This document shows positions 46,826-57,220 of a stretch of 64,000 nucleotides of DNA, piece by piece (the stretch's first letter is position 1; the number at the start of each line of letters is the position of its first letter). The position numbers and the translations under genes are program-made. Source of the DNA: Arabidopsis thaliana (taxonomy: Eukaryota; Streptophyta; Magnoliopsida; Brassicales; Brassicaceae); assembly GCF_000001735.4 (NCBI RefSeq), contig NC_003076.8:21765835-21829834 (forward strand). Direction: 5' to 3'. The notes below the pieces were generated by a model, which did not search any database, had not been told where the DNA came from, and saw only the letters and a list, made by a program, of their open reading frames with translations.

Positions 46826-46955
46826 AGGTTTATTATTTAGTAATAAACCTTTCCAAAAATAGGCGTATGCCGTTTAAAAGCAGAGAGAACACGATATTCT
46901 TTAGTAAAAGGCGAAAGAATAGTTCGCTATGCCCTCACTGCACGGCTCCGTGAGT
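46826..46955 (-). ncRNA. U5: U5 spliceosomal snRNA gene
   Basis: Minus-strand sequence contains the invariant U5 loop I, CGCCTTTTACTAAAG, flanked by ATTCTTT/AAAGAAT stem arms. An Sm-binding site (ATTTTTGG) follows, then a perfect 3' hairpin with GGTTTATTA and TAATAAACC arms. U5 holds exon ends in the spliceosome. The 5' end is placed about 30 bases after the TATA box and is uncertain by roughly 10 bases; the 3' end is placed just past the terminal hairpin. The USE-to-TATA spacing is the longer Pol II type, as expected for U5. Confidence 0.9.
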
Positions 46956-46980
46956 CTTACCGAGTTGCTCTCGCTCTCTT

Positions 46981-47029
46981 TATATACTTTGTTTTACTCT
47001 GTTCCTGAGTATCCTGCCCGATGTGGGAT
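46981..47029 (-). promoter_or_regulatory. U5 promoter: USE and TATA with Pol II spacing
   Basis: USE ATCCCACATCG on the minus strand (about 47019-47029) and TATATAAAG (TATATA at 46981-46986). About 32 bp lies between them, one helical turn more than at the two U3 genes. Confidence 0.9.
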
Positions 47030-47551
47030 CTAGCAAATCAATTAGCAAGCTTTTGATAGATTAATAAGGGCTTAAACTGATCCTTATAGCCCATTTCAGT
47101 TAAGCCCAACTATGTTGTTAATGTTCTGCCATGACGGAGCTAGATTGAAAGGAATGAATCCTAGAAATGCTGAAGAAAGAAAGTACAGTATATATGTTTT
47201 GCTGTTATTACATAAAACTGTTACATATTAAAGTCGTTGATTAAGCATGTTTCTAACAAAAATACAATGTAAACAGTCAACGTAGTTTTTTTTTTCTTTC
47301 TTTTATATTCTCTTGAATTTATTGTTTAGAACCTATATACAACTTGAGTGAGTCAATTTGTAACAGTGTAACACTTCCATGTTTTTATTCAAAGATTGTC
47401 AAAACGGATGACTCAAGGGTAACTCTCGGATTTAACTTGAGCTACTCTATAAATTGTTCATTTCTTTTGAATACCAAAACCATCCCAGTCAAGCAATTTC
47501 ACTCTATCTCCTCTGACTCAAAAGAAAAATAAGGAAACAATATATACGTGC
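47030..47551. other. Divergent spacer between U5 and the ECA1-like gene
   Basis: No coding sequence recognised. Confidence 0.5.
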
Positions 47552-48184
47552 AATGGAAGGTAGGATCGAAGCTCTTCTCTCCACTATTCTAGTTGTGACG
47601 ACTCTGTGTGCCAACTACTCTATTGACACCAGGACAAGCCGAGGGACTCGTGACACCGCAATTTCTTTCTATTCCTGGTTCTCCAATTGATCTCACAAAA
47701 TGTTGGTCATCACTCCTCAACATTCAAGGTTGTAAAATCGAGATCTTTAAATCTGTTTTTAAGTGGTAAGTTTGAAAACGTTGGACCAACATGCTGCAAG
47801 GCGTTTACGGAGGTGGATGCAAAGTGTTGGCCAAAAATGTTTCCGTTGAATCCATTATTCCCTCCTCTTCTCAAGGATGGTTGCTCTCGCATCATCTCTG
47901 GCGCACCAACACACACGAAACCTCAATTCCTTGTCATCCCTGGTTCTCCGATCGATCTCACAAAATGTTTGTCATCACTTGTTAACGTTGAAGGTTGCGT
48001 AACTGAAATCTACAAATCAGTTTTCACAGGAAAGTTTGGTAATGTTGGATATATGTGCTGCAAGGCGTTTTCAGCTGTGGATGTAAAATGTTGGCCACAA
48101 ATGTTTCCGCTAAATCCGTTCTTCCCTCCTCTTCTCAAGAAGGAATGTTCTCCTATCAACGCAGCCACTCCTACACACAAATGA
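47552..48184 (+). pseudogene. ECA1-type secreted cysteine-rich protein with two tandem domains, first one damaged
   Basis: From ATG 47552 a signal-peptide-like sequence (MEGRIEALLSTILVVTTLCAN) begins. Two copies of a prolamin-like (ECA1 gametogenesis-related) domain follow: FLSIPGSPIDLTKCWSSLLNIQGC... and FLVIPGSPIDLTKCLSSLVNVEGC...CCKAFSAVDVKCWPQMFPLNPFFPPLL. The first copy is interrupted by at least two frame changes, one after the signal region and one after KSVF; the second (about 47918-48184) is open, with all six cysteines (KC, GC, CC, KC, EC). From 47687 one frame runs 165 codons through the rest of domain 1 and all of domain 2, but without a signal peptide. Family members are usually single-domain, 110-160 residues, secreted by the egg cell or embryo sac. 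Probably AT5G53742. Confidence 0.75.
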
Positions 48185-48198
48185 AAGTAACTACAAAA

Positions 48199-48414
48199 CC
48201 TGTCAGACCGCCGTGCGACCACCCCAGCAAGGTAGAACCGAACCGAGTAACGATCCTCTACAGCACCGAATGCGTCCGAGGACGATCGTAGCCGTCAATC
48301 ACGCTCTAGCCGCACGGTCATGGTTCATCAACCAGGGTAAAGGGCCTGTCTCTTGAGAAATCAAGGAAACAGAGGTACGAGCCTATAGAACAGATCCTGT
48401 TCAAGTAAGGTCGT
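48199..48414 (-). ncRNA. U3: U3 snoRNA gene, copy 2
   Basis: Same 5' end, boxes and 216-nt length as copy 1, with about ten substitutions concentrated in the 3' domain. Its USE (48470-48480) and TATA (about 48436-48445) have the same short spacing. Only a four-T run follows the 3' end (48195-48198), shorter than in copy 1. It converges on the ECA1-like gene, whose stop codon is just 15 bases from the U3 3' end. Flanking sequence upstream of U3 is shared with copy 1 up to about 46660/49770, so a whole segment was duplicated. Confidence 0.93.
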
Positions 48415-48435
48415 GACACATGTTGCTCTCTCAAT

Positions 48436-48480
48436 CTTATATATACAGCAACATTTGTTTTCAAATTAGCGATGTGGGAG
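48436..48480 (-). promoter_or_regulatory. U3 copy 2 promoter: USE and TATA with Pol III spacing
   Basis: USE reads CTCCCACATCG on the minus strand (48470-48480), one base off the RTCCCACATCG consensus. The TATA region is TATATATAAG at 48436-48445. Confidence 0.88.
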
Positions 48481-48815
48481 AAATTAAATATCAAATTAGA
48501 AAAGTATGCATGGGTAGTGGGGAAGGCCCACTTAATTATATAATCTATATAAAAAAAGCCCATCATATAATTTGCGAAGTATAGCAATTGATGTGTGATA
48601 AAATAGGTTCTCAGTCTTGTTTCTGAGTATAATTATGTGCGGGTAACAAAGCTATCTTAACAGCCTTATACGCAGAACCAGAACATGTGAAAACATAACC
48701 TGTTAGAACAAGCAAAGCAGTATCATTCATGTCCCAATAATTGTTTCTTTAAGTGATTTGAAACTTTTCTTCCTTTCTTGGATTACCTTTGATGAAACCT
48801 AGAACAATTACAGAT

Positions 48816-49733
48816 GATAGAGATCATTGTATATAAATACCATAGTTTGTGAATCAATAAAATCAAGTCAGTTCAATACCTTATTCTACATGGTATCAGA
48901 GCAGTCGATCTTTGTGGATCATAATTAAAGCTTCCGCATTATAGTTTTTGTAATCAAGAAAAGATTATGAAGATGGTGATCACTGAAGGAGAAGACGGTG
49001 CCTCCGACGGTGGAAATGAAAACGACGAAGATGTCGGCATGTTAAGGGATGGAGGTTACGTGATTGTTTCTTAATCACATGGGTATTATTTTTCCAAAAC
49101 TTTAAGTCGTTGGTTTTCTATGTTTTTAATAGGATTGGTTTTGGTTTTTCTTTTTCTTTTTATGTTACTGGAATTATTCTTGAGTTAAGAAATTTTCAGA
49201 GTTTTTGTGTTCTTAGTAAGAGAGTTTGGTAATAGTTTTACCGTTACGGGGGAGTTTGGTTATGGTTTAGCCATTAGTAGAGTTTGTGGAACATTCATGT
49301 TTTTAGGTCATGTTTAGTCCCGAGTTATAGACCGTCCAAGATAAAGATGATTGTTTGTGGAGCAGCATAATTTGTGTACACGGGATGTATTCCCTTTTAC
49401 CAAGACCGAAGACATGATGAAGTTCCACCCCAAGAATGAAGTTTATACCCTAAGATGTTTATTTACATGATTTGTCCGTCCTCGACATATTGTCCACGAC
49501 ATACGTGTTCCGCTTTGTGATTGCAAAGTTTGCGTTTTGCGTACCACGTTTGTCGTGCGGGGGAGTATTGGGGATATATGTTATCCGATTAGGATTAGTA
49601 CAATATCTTTGATGATAGAGTTTCTAACCTATATTTTAGGGATTTATGTTTATCTTTTGATAGAAATCATTGTATATAAATACCATAGTTTGTGAATCAA
49701 TAAAATCAAGTCAGTTCAATACCTTATTCTACA
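48816..49733 (+). mobile_element. Broken non-coding Ty1/Copia-type LTR element
   Basis: Terminal repeats sharing TATATAAATACCATAGTTTG and ending TTATTCTACA lie at about 48816-48890 and 49567-49733. A Met-tRNA primer-binding site, TGGTATCAGAGC (48891-48902), follows the first, and a purine tract with GGGGGAG (about 49559-49565) precedes the second. The roughly 660-bp interior has no gag or pol homology. It is broken; the first repeat is shorter than the second. The repeats are very similar, suggesting a young insertion. It sits inside the duplicated U3 upstream segment; the matching DNA at about 46590-46600 has no insertion. Confidence 0.85.
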
Positions 49734-51581
49734 TTTACGTCTCTCAGTGACTACATGGCCACTCGTTAGTAATTAAATGCATATACGTACGATACACATA
49801 AATTTGGCTCTATGTGCAATTTGCAAATTTTAATGTCATAAATAAAGCGTTAGAATAATCATGCATGCTCTAAACATATAGGGATGATGTTACTTACCTA
49901 GAAAATGAAAATAACTTGCAAGTAGCAAACACAACACAAAAAGAAATGTTACAAAACTTGGCCAACTTGTTCCATGACGTACGACGTTTTAAGGTTTTGA
50001 ACAATAAAACGTGTTTTTCCACTTCAAACGACATGAAGAGACAAAAGGTTGGTACCAGTTACGAATTCTACAAAGTACTTATTTTGGAATTACTTAGCCA
50101 AATTAGTTAGGCTTTTTGTCTTGACATCTTTTGGCTTAACATAATAAGATCTAATTGAGAGTTAAGACTAATTATCAGGTTTTACTTACAATTTGGTAGT
50201 TTTTTTAGGATCTCCAGTAACTAATAAAATGTTTCGTATTGGCTCAGAATATTTGGCAAAAGAGCATGAGAAACGTTAAGAACATAAGACAATTAATTAA
50301 GTCCAACCCGGTGACAGCTTGTTGGAGTAAAAGTAAAATTAAATTCAAAAGTGGTGTTAAAAATTTGTTTTCTATCATTAAAAGCGACAAAAGTTTATCA
50401 TTTTAGTAGTTTTCTAACCAAATAGTATCATAATCACATAAGTGTGTTATGTATACATTTCATGGGTCTCGATTCTCGACCAATAGAAATCTTTCGTTAT
50501 CGTACCTATCAAAAAGTGAATATTTTTCATTACTTTTTATAAAAACATAACTATCGAGTATGGACCTTTTTATATGTATGTTCTTACAAGTTGTTAGATC
50601 ACACCTATCCGCAAACAATAGGTCATTATATTTTAACTATAAACATTGGGGTCATATGTCCTCGTATTCATTTAGCTTTTGCCCCTTATCGGATATAGTT
50701 TTAGTTGAGAATCAAAATTTGTTTCCCTGATTCTCTCAATATATATGAGCTAGTTTGGTAAACTTATGAGAGTTTTGTCTTATTATCCATGTTTAAATGT
50801 TGATGTGAAGATTCGTTAATAGAGTTTTTTTTTTTTTCTGAAATTTGACACTGTAAGTACAATGAAATTTGTTCTAAGGATTAAGATCAAGAGATATTCC
50901 TCAGCTATAATATAGAAGAATGAATGGAAATGTAATATTCTTCTATAATTTATATTCATCTTTATCTCTTTATCTTTGGAAAACAAAAGAAATCTCTATC
51001 TCTTTATTCATTCAATTCATACTTACCACTTACCAGTTTAGATATGAGTCATAAGAGAAGGACATGATCAAAATAAAAGATTAGACTGAAGAAATTGTAT
51101 TTAATTTTCGTTTTTTTTTTTTGTAAAAAGAGAAATAAAAGTATAGTAAATCAGTAGTGGAGTAATCTATGATTTCATTGATGAATAAGAGATTACATTA
51201 ATCTTGAATATACAAAATAAAAATAAAAATTAAATCATTTTACTGAAAATTATTTGAATACTCAATTCTAAAATATAAAGATAATTTTTTCTAGCCTATC
51301 ATAGTTTAACAAATAAATCACAAAAGTTTTCTTAGTCAGCATATTAATTAAATTCCTAAACATTATAGTAAAAACAAAAAATCTACCTGTAATAAACACA
51401 AAAAAACAAAAAGGTAAAAAAAATCTATCTGTACACAACCCTAGACCAAGTAGTTTTGTGTTTATGTACTTTAACACCGTACCCATCTCTCTTCTCCTTT
51501 ATAACCACTTCTTCCTCTGTCTTCTCTCTCCATCTTCTCCTTCACATTCTCTGCAAAAAAAAAAAAAAAAATTCTTCTTTT
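49734..51581. other. Intergenic, 1.8 kb, promoter of the CBS gene at its end
   Basis: 49734-49770 continues the U3-flank duplication. The rest is AT-rich without a recognisable gene; TTCTCCTTTATAACC near 51490 may hold the promoter TATA (TTTATAA). Confidence 0.5.
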
Positions 51582-52889
51582 ATGGCATTAACCCTTTTGT
51601 CTCACGAATTATCTGACCTCTGTATCGGTAAGCCACCTTTACGGTGTCTCTCCGTCGCCACAGCCACCGTAGCTGACGCCATCGCCGCTCTCAAATCCTC
51701 TGACGAACCGTTCCTCACCGTATGGAGCTGTAATCACGATGAGAAAACAGATGATAATGATAAGTGTGAGTGTTTGGGTAAGATCTGTATGGCTGATGTA
51801 ATCTGTTACCTATCCAAATTCGACAACAATGTTTTGTCTCTTTCCTCTGCTTTCGACGCATCTGTCTCTGTTCTTCTTCCCAAATCTCGTGCCCTCGTCG
51901 TCCATGTTCAATCTTCTTGCAGGTATGTTACAAATCCAGACATTGGTTCTGTTTCTTAATGCTCTGTTTTTTTGTTCTGTTTCCTAAAGTCCTGTTTTTG
52001 CAGTTTGATTGAAGCTATTGATCTGATAATCAAAGGAGCACAGAATCTGATTGTTCCGATTCATACGAAATCAATCACAAAGAGAAGACAACAACAAAAA
52101 CTTCTGAAACGAAACGTCGTCGTTTCACTCACCAACGCAACTTCAACAACCCACAAAAACAGCCGAGAATTCTGCTGGATCACACAAGAAGACATTATTC
52201 GATTCCTTCTCGATTCCATTAGCGTTTTCTCTCCATTACCGTCGCTTTCTATCTCCGATCTTGGAGTTATCAATAGTACACACACTATCCTCGCCGTTGA
52301 TTACTACTCCTCAGCTGCTTCCGCCGTCTCTGCCATCTCTCGTGCCATCTTGGACAATGTCTCTGTCGCGGTGGTTGGTAAAGGATGTGATCAAGAAGAT
52401 CCATGTATGGTTTTGATAGGCGAGATTTCACCGATGACACTCGCTTGCTGCGATGAAACTGCCGTAGCAGCGGTTGCTACACTCTCTGCCGGAGATTTAA
52501 TGTCCTATATCGACGGTAGTGGTCCGCCGGAGAGTCTAGTTGGAGTAGTTAGGAATCGTTTGGAAGATAAAGGGATGGTTGGATTAATCTCACTCATTGA
52601 TTCTTTGTCGTTGTCGTCGGGGTCTTCCTCGGATGAAGAATCTCCGGCGGGGAAGACGAGAATGACTTCTTCGTATGGGAGGTCGGTGAGTAGCGCGGCG
52701 AGGATGGCTAGGAAATCGGTGGCGATAGTGTGTAATCGGAAGAGTTCTTTAATGGCGGTGATGATACAAGCTATTGCTCATAGAGTGAGTTATGTGTGGG
52801 TGATTGATGAAGATGGTTGTTTGATTGGTATGGTTACTTTTGTTGATATATTGAAACTTTTTAGGGAATTTTTGGATGATGAAAACTAA
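51582..52889 (+). CDS. CBS-domain protein, 408 residues
   Basis: Exons 51582-51922 and 52004-52889 total 1227 nt, giving 408 residues (AT5G53750 from memory). The start follows an A-rich leader; the frame is open further upstream but the MALTLLSHELSDLCIGKPPL start fits the family. CBS-like modules are seen at both ends: VADAIAALKSSDEPFLTVW...ICMADVICYLSKF near the N terminus and SSLMAVMIQAIAHRVSYVWVIDEDGCLIGMVTFVDILKLFREFL at the C terminus. That last segment is a textbook CBS beta-alpha-beta with the closing GMVTFxDIL. CBS pairs bind adenosyl ligands and regulate partner enzymes or channels; the partner here is unknown. No transit peptide or membrane segment. Confidence 0.9.
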
Positions 52890-55800
52890 AATCATATGAT
52901 ATAGTTCAGTTTTATTTTGATTTTTGTTAGAAATTATTGAAATCTAGCAACGAAAATTTGTTGTTTAAGTTGGTTAAATAGGCCATAATACAAAAGTTCT
53001 TGCAATACATTTGGTTTATATATTTTCTTTGGTGACCAGGAAGTTTCTGGTTTATCAACGTTTATTTACATGTGTTCTTAAATTTTGATCTTTGGATCTA
53101 ATGATAGTCTAATGAAGTTCGTTGTTCATGGGTTGCATATAACAAAAATGTAGAATTAAAACGTTAAGAATTTGGATTAATTCAACACCTTTGTGTGAGA
53201 TTATGTGTATTGTAGGTTGTACAATCGGAATCAGTAATTATGTAAATAGGTTAGTTAGACCACGTATTTTGGCTGCAATATGGGTTTCACGTCTAAACCT
53301 AAAGAAAGCAACACTTGATGAGTCTCACGTCTAATTGAATTACTCAAAATCTATTGTTGTTATTTCGTGTCTAAAAGCTTTGTAACAATGACATATTGAT
53401 ATCTCAATGAACAATTATAAACACAAAAGGCGAAACAAGCAATCAATAACACGTAAATGGTGAAGTTGATGGACGAAAATGAAAGATTGATTCTCTTTAG
53501 TTATACACACTTGGTTAGTACAAAATTGAAATATGGCCTATAGAGATTTGGTTATATTTGGGCCAGTCAATGATAAATTGTACAGCTTGCTGGTCAAATG
53601 CCACGTGATATTAAAATCGTCCATTGCGTTTGGTGCATGTTTTTAAATGTGCGTCTCTTGTGTCTTTGTCTCGTTGTGAGTGTGAAAGCTGACTGCTTCA
53701 CACAAAAGAGTGTAAGTTGTTTGAATAATTAAAAGTCTTCTGAAGATTCACATCTTCTGACAGCAATATATACATTGTGATATGCATGTATCTTAGGGTT
53801 AAGACAAACCTAACAAGCATGATATATATTGGCATGGGTTCTTTATTGGCATGTTCGATAAAATTCCGTTGGTGTTCAATATGAGAACAATGCATATATA
53901 GTTAGGCTGATTGACTTTTATTAGTGCAAAATTTGATATTTAGATATGTAAATATCAAATTTTACACGTGATCATTGTTTTTACAATTTGCGTTAAAAAT
54001 GTTTTGTGTCAAATTTAACAGTGAGAATATGCTACCAATGGATGTTAAAGGAAATCTTGCCCTGAAACTAAAATGATTCATCAATGTAAGACAAAAAAAA
54101 TCAACTAAAAAAATGTTACATATGCGTTTGTGGTTTGCATTTCTATATCGTAAAAGGTGTTTGAAGTAAAAAGGAAAAGCTGCACAAACAATGAAATAAA
54201 TGACTCGCTTGTAACAAGAATGGTTAGATTCATACTAACTTCGTAAATGTGAGGGGCAAGTCATGATTTTCGAAAAAGACTCATAACAGAAAAAAGAAAA
54301 GATTCGGTAACTTAGACGAGCATTGGTATAATGATGATGTATAAGTATAACACTATATGGTATATACGAAATGATTCGGAAACTTATGCTTGGAGGACAT
54401 TGTTTCTCTTGCATAGCTTACATAACCTATATGAAGTCGTGGAAACAAAAAATATCACAAAACATCTACTGATCTAGAAATGCTGAATTGTCATATATAT
54501 GTAGTTGCTTCTATTATTCCAATGAATCTATTAGGACATGTGCTGGATTTCCCTAAAGTTGGACCAATAAGGACACGCTTTTGTATTTTAGACCTCATGA
54601 TAACTATAAATTCTGATGCGTAGTAAAACACCAAATTAAAGTGGATAATTGTGTACTTAATTATGCCCTTTTTAGTACCGATATGTGGTCATTGTACCAT
54701 TGTTGATTGATTCAAAGAAGACAAATTATTTGAAGTTCCAAAAAACAAATACCGTCTTTTTTTGTTTGTTGATTTTAAACAGGAAAAGAGAAAAACATGT
54801 TATTTCGATTCATGTTTGTTACATATTGCGTATGTACTTAATTATGCCCTTTTTATAATTTTATTTGGTGGTCCTAAATTTTTGCTTGGACGTTAGTGAT
54901 GGGTCTCTTTCACGAGTCTCCTCAATGATTGATGAGATTTACCTCTTTCACAAATTGTCCATGGACCCTATTTTTTTTAGTTATTCAGAAAAAAAAAACT
55001 GAGAAGGCTAATATTGAGATTATATGTTTAGTTGTAGTTGACGACTCAAACTTTGATGATTCTAAACTATATATTTTTCGATTTCACACGAACACGAAGA
55101 AGGGAATGAATTTTTTGATACAATTCGACGATCTACGTTTTGATGGTGATATATATAAAGCTGTTTCACAAGAATTCACTATTCTCTAAGGAGCATCCAC
55201 ATTGTATAACTAACATATGTGTCTTCCCACACTAATTCAATTATTAAAATGTGAAAGTTGTTTTTAAATAGAGACTCCCTTCCCAAAATGTTTTAATTGA
55301 GACACATTAAGACATTTTGAGAGTGATATCATTTAAAAACATCCAAACATTTTAATAATTATATTTTTAAAGGAAGACACAAACATTCAGATGTGCAATG
55401 TGGATGGTCTAAAGACCTTATAGTGTATTTCGATTTTAATCAGAATCTCAAACTAGTATGTACTTTTTTTTTTTAGTGTGTCAATACTTGATTTCATTCA
55501 TTCAAAGACAAATGAAAAACATAGTACAAGGATTCAAATATCCAAAGTTTTGTAAATGAAAGTGGAAAAACATTCATAAATGCAATATAAAGATTGTAAA
55601 GATAATTCCACTTTTGCTTCACAAGCACTTGAAGGCAATATAGCTTGATAGCTTCTTGGCGCAAGCGGACTCATGGTGAGTCGCGGGCACATCCACGAGT
55701 ACTTGGAGAAGTGAGAGATTATTCACGGTCGAGATCTCAAACTAGTGCTAGATCTCTAGCTAGTTTTACACATGCGACACTCGTGACTTGTGAGTTCATT

Positions 55801-57053
55801 AACCAAAGCTTCCAAGCAACCAAAGTGAATTTACGGGAGCTCAATCTCTTCATCATTTGAAGCCCTCTAACTCTCCCAGTGTGACCAAATTGACCGTTTG
55901 CAAAAAAGCAAATTCTTAATTGGGTTGTTCACGATATTAAAATTGCATCCTCACATGCAAAACAAATAAAATCACGAAATTTCGTTAATTGTTTTCCACA
56001 AAATCACTCTTCACCGTCAACATCTACACAACTAACAAGATCTCTTCCATTATCCAAAGGATCTCTTATATCAACGAGATGATTAGGACAACATATATAG
56101 AGGAACTCCATACACAATTAGGTAAACTTATACAACAACATTTAAAAAATAACTTTTTTTTTTTTTTGTGGGCATGCACACACACACGCACACGTATGAC
56201 TTAAATCTCATGTAACTGTAAAGACTAATGTGGAGCCCTCCTCGAAATCTCTTGCGGATTTTCGCTTTTTTTCATGAGAATTAGGAAAATTCTGACTCAT
56301 ATGAAAGCAATTACGTCATTCTTGTCTTTATAAAATTGATTAACAAAACAAAATATAAAAAATAACGAGAGTTTCAAGACCTCATATTCCAATGCATTTA
56401 GTGCATTTAGGTAGGTTCCAGGTAGACAGCTTATTTAATCGTCATTATTTTGCTAATCAACTTTTTTATACGATACTTTCAAGAAAGAAAATAATAGAAT
56501 AACATTAGATACAAACAAATTAACGAAAGTGAGAGAGTATCAGATGATCATGTGGAGAAGTTTGTTTTCGGTATCTGTCGAATCTTCCTTCTTTCCATTT
56601 TTTCTTGTCAACATTTATTATTTATTTTTGTTTGGTCGGCCATTTGTGTCCAAAAATAAAAATACGAAAAAACAAGTATTTTTCACTTTGCTCAAGACCA
56701 TCTCTGCACATGAAGTTATGAACTAAGTGAGACCAGAAGAACTTCTTTCGATCGATTTCTACAGTGATTCTGTTTGCTCAAGACTACAACTTTGTGTACT
56801 TTCTCTTTCAACGAGCTGTGTATCGTGTACTTCATGGTGTGTTCCTCTGCTTCTGATTGAGATTGAATCTCCTGTGGTTTTTCAGTTGCTCCGGTGATCG
56901 GCTCCGGTGGATTGAAATTTCAAAGCTTTTCCTAATTTCTTGGAGTCTACAGATTTCAAAGTTTCTGGGTTACTACCAAAGTAGAATCTCAGTTTTTGTC
57001 TAAGCTAATCAGATTTCTGCGATTCTGATTGTTAACTAATCCAAGAACGATCG
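52890..57053. other. Intergenic, 4.2 kb, no gene recognised apart from a MITE
   Basis: Frames of 65-90 codons here show no family similarity. A MITE lies at 55190-55409. Low-complexity A and T runs are frequent. From about 56700 the sequence is probably the MLO11 leader. Confidence 0.5.
55190..55409. mobile_element. 220-bp MITE with TAA target-site duplication (Tourist/Harbinger-like)
   Basis: The ends are imperfect inverted repeats of about 38 bp: GAGCATCCACATTG...TGTGTCTTCC at the left and its counterpart GACCATCCACATTG...TGTGTCTTCC at the right. TAA flanks both sides (55187-55189, 55410-55412). No coding capacity. The terminal (G)ANCATCYMC pattern is shared with the element at 30240-30490. 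Confidence 0.75.
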
Positions 57054-57065
57054 ATGGGGGTTTAA
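57054..57065 (+). CDS. Three-residue upstream ORF in the MLO11 leader
   Basis: ATG-GGG-GTT-TAA lies just before a probable leader intron (donor after 57066). It would be present in the transcript if transcription starts near 56700. Minimal uORFs can dampen translation; effect unknown. Confidence 0.3.
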   Translation: MGV

Positions 57066-57220
57066 AGGTTAGTTTTTTAAACTTGTAGAATCAAGGAATG
57101 TGATTTTGTTACTGGGTTTACCAAATTTTAAAACTTTTTTGCATTGTGGATATTACAGTTGAATTTGGGTCTAGAGGAGGAACTTGTTTTGTTTTTGTGA
57201 AGAATCAGACTTTAAAAGAA

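Noticed and set aside
48010-48222. Minus-strand ORF overlapping the end of U3 copy 2 and the ECA1-like gene
   Set aside because: It is an antisense shadow of ECA1 domain 2 joined to the U3 tail.
55645-55860. 71-codon plus-strand ORF with Arg/Ser-rich start
   Set aside because: No family similarity, no splice partners, and it lies in an otherwise blank intergenic region.
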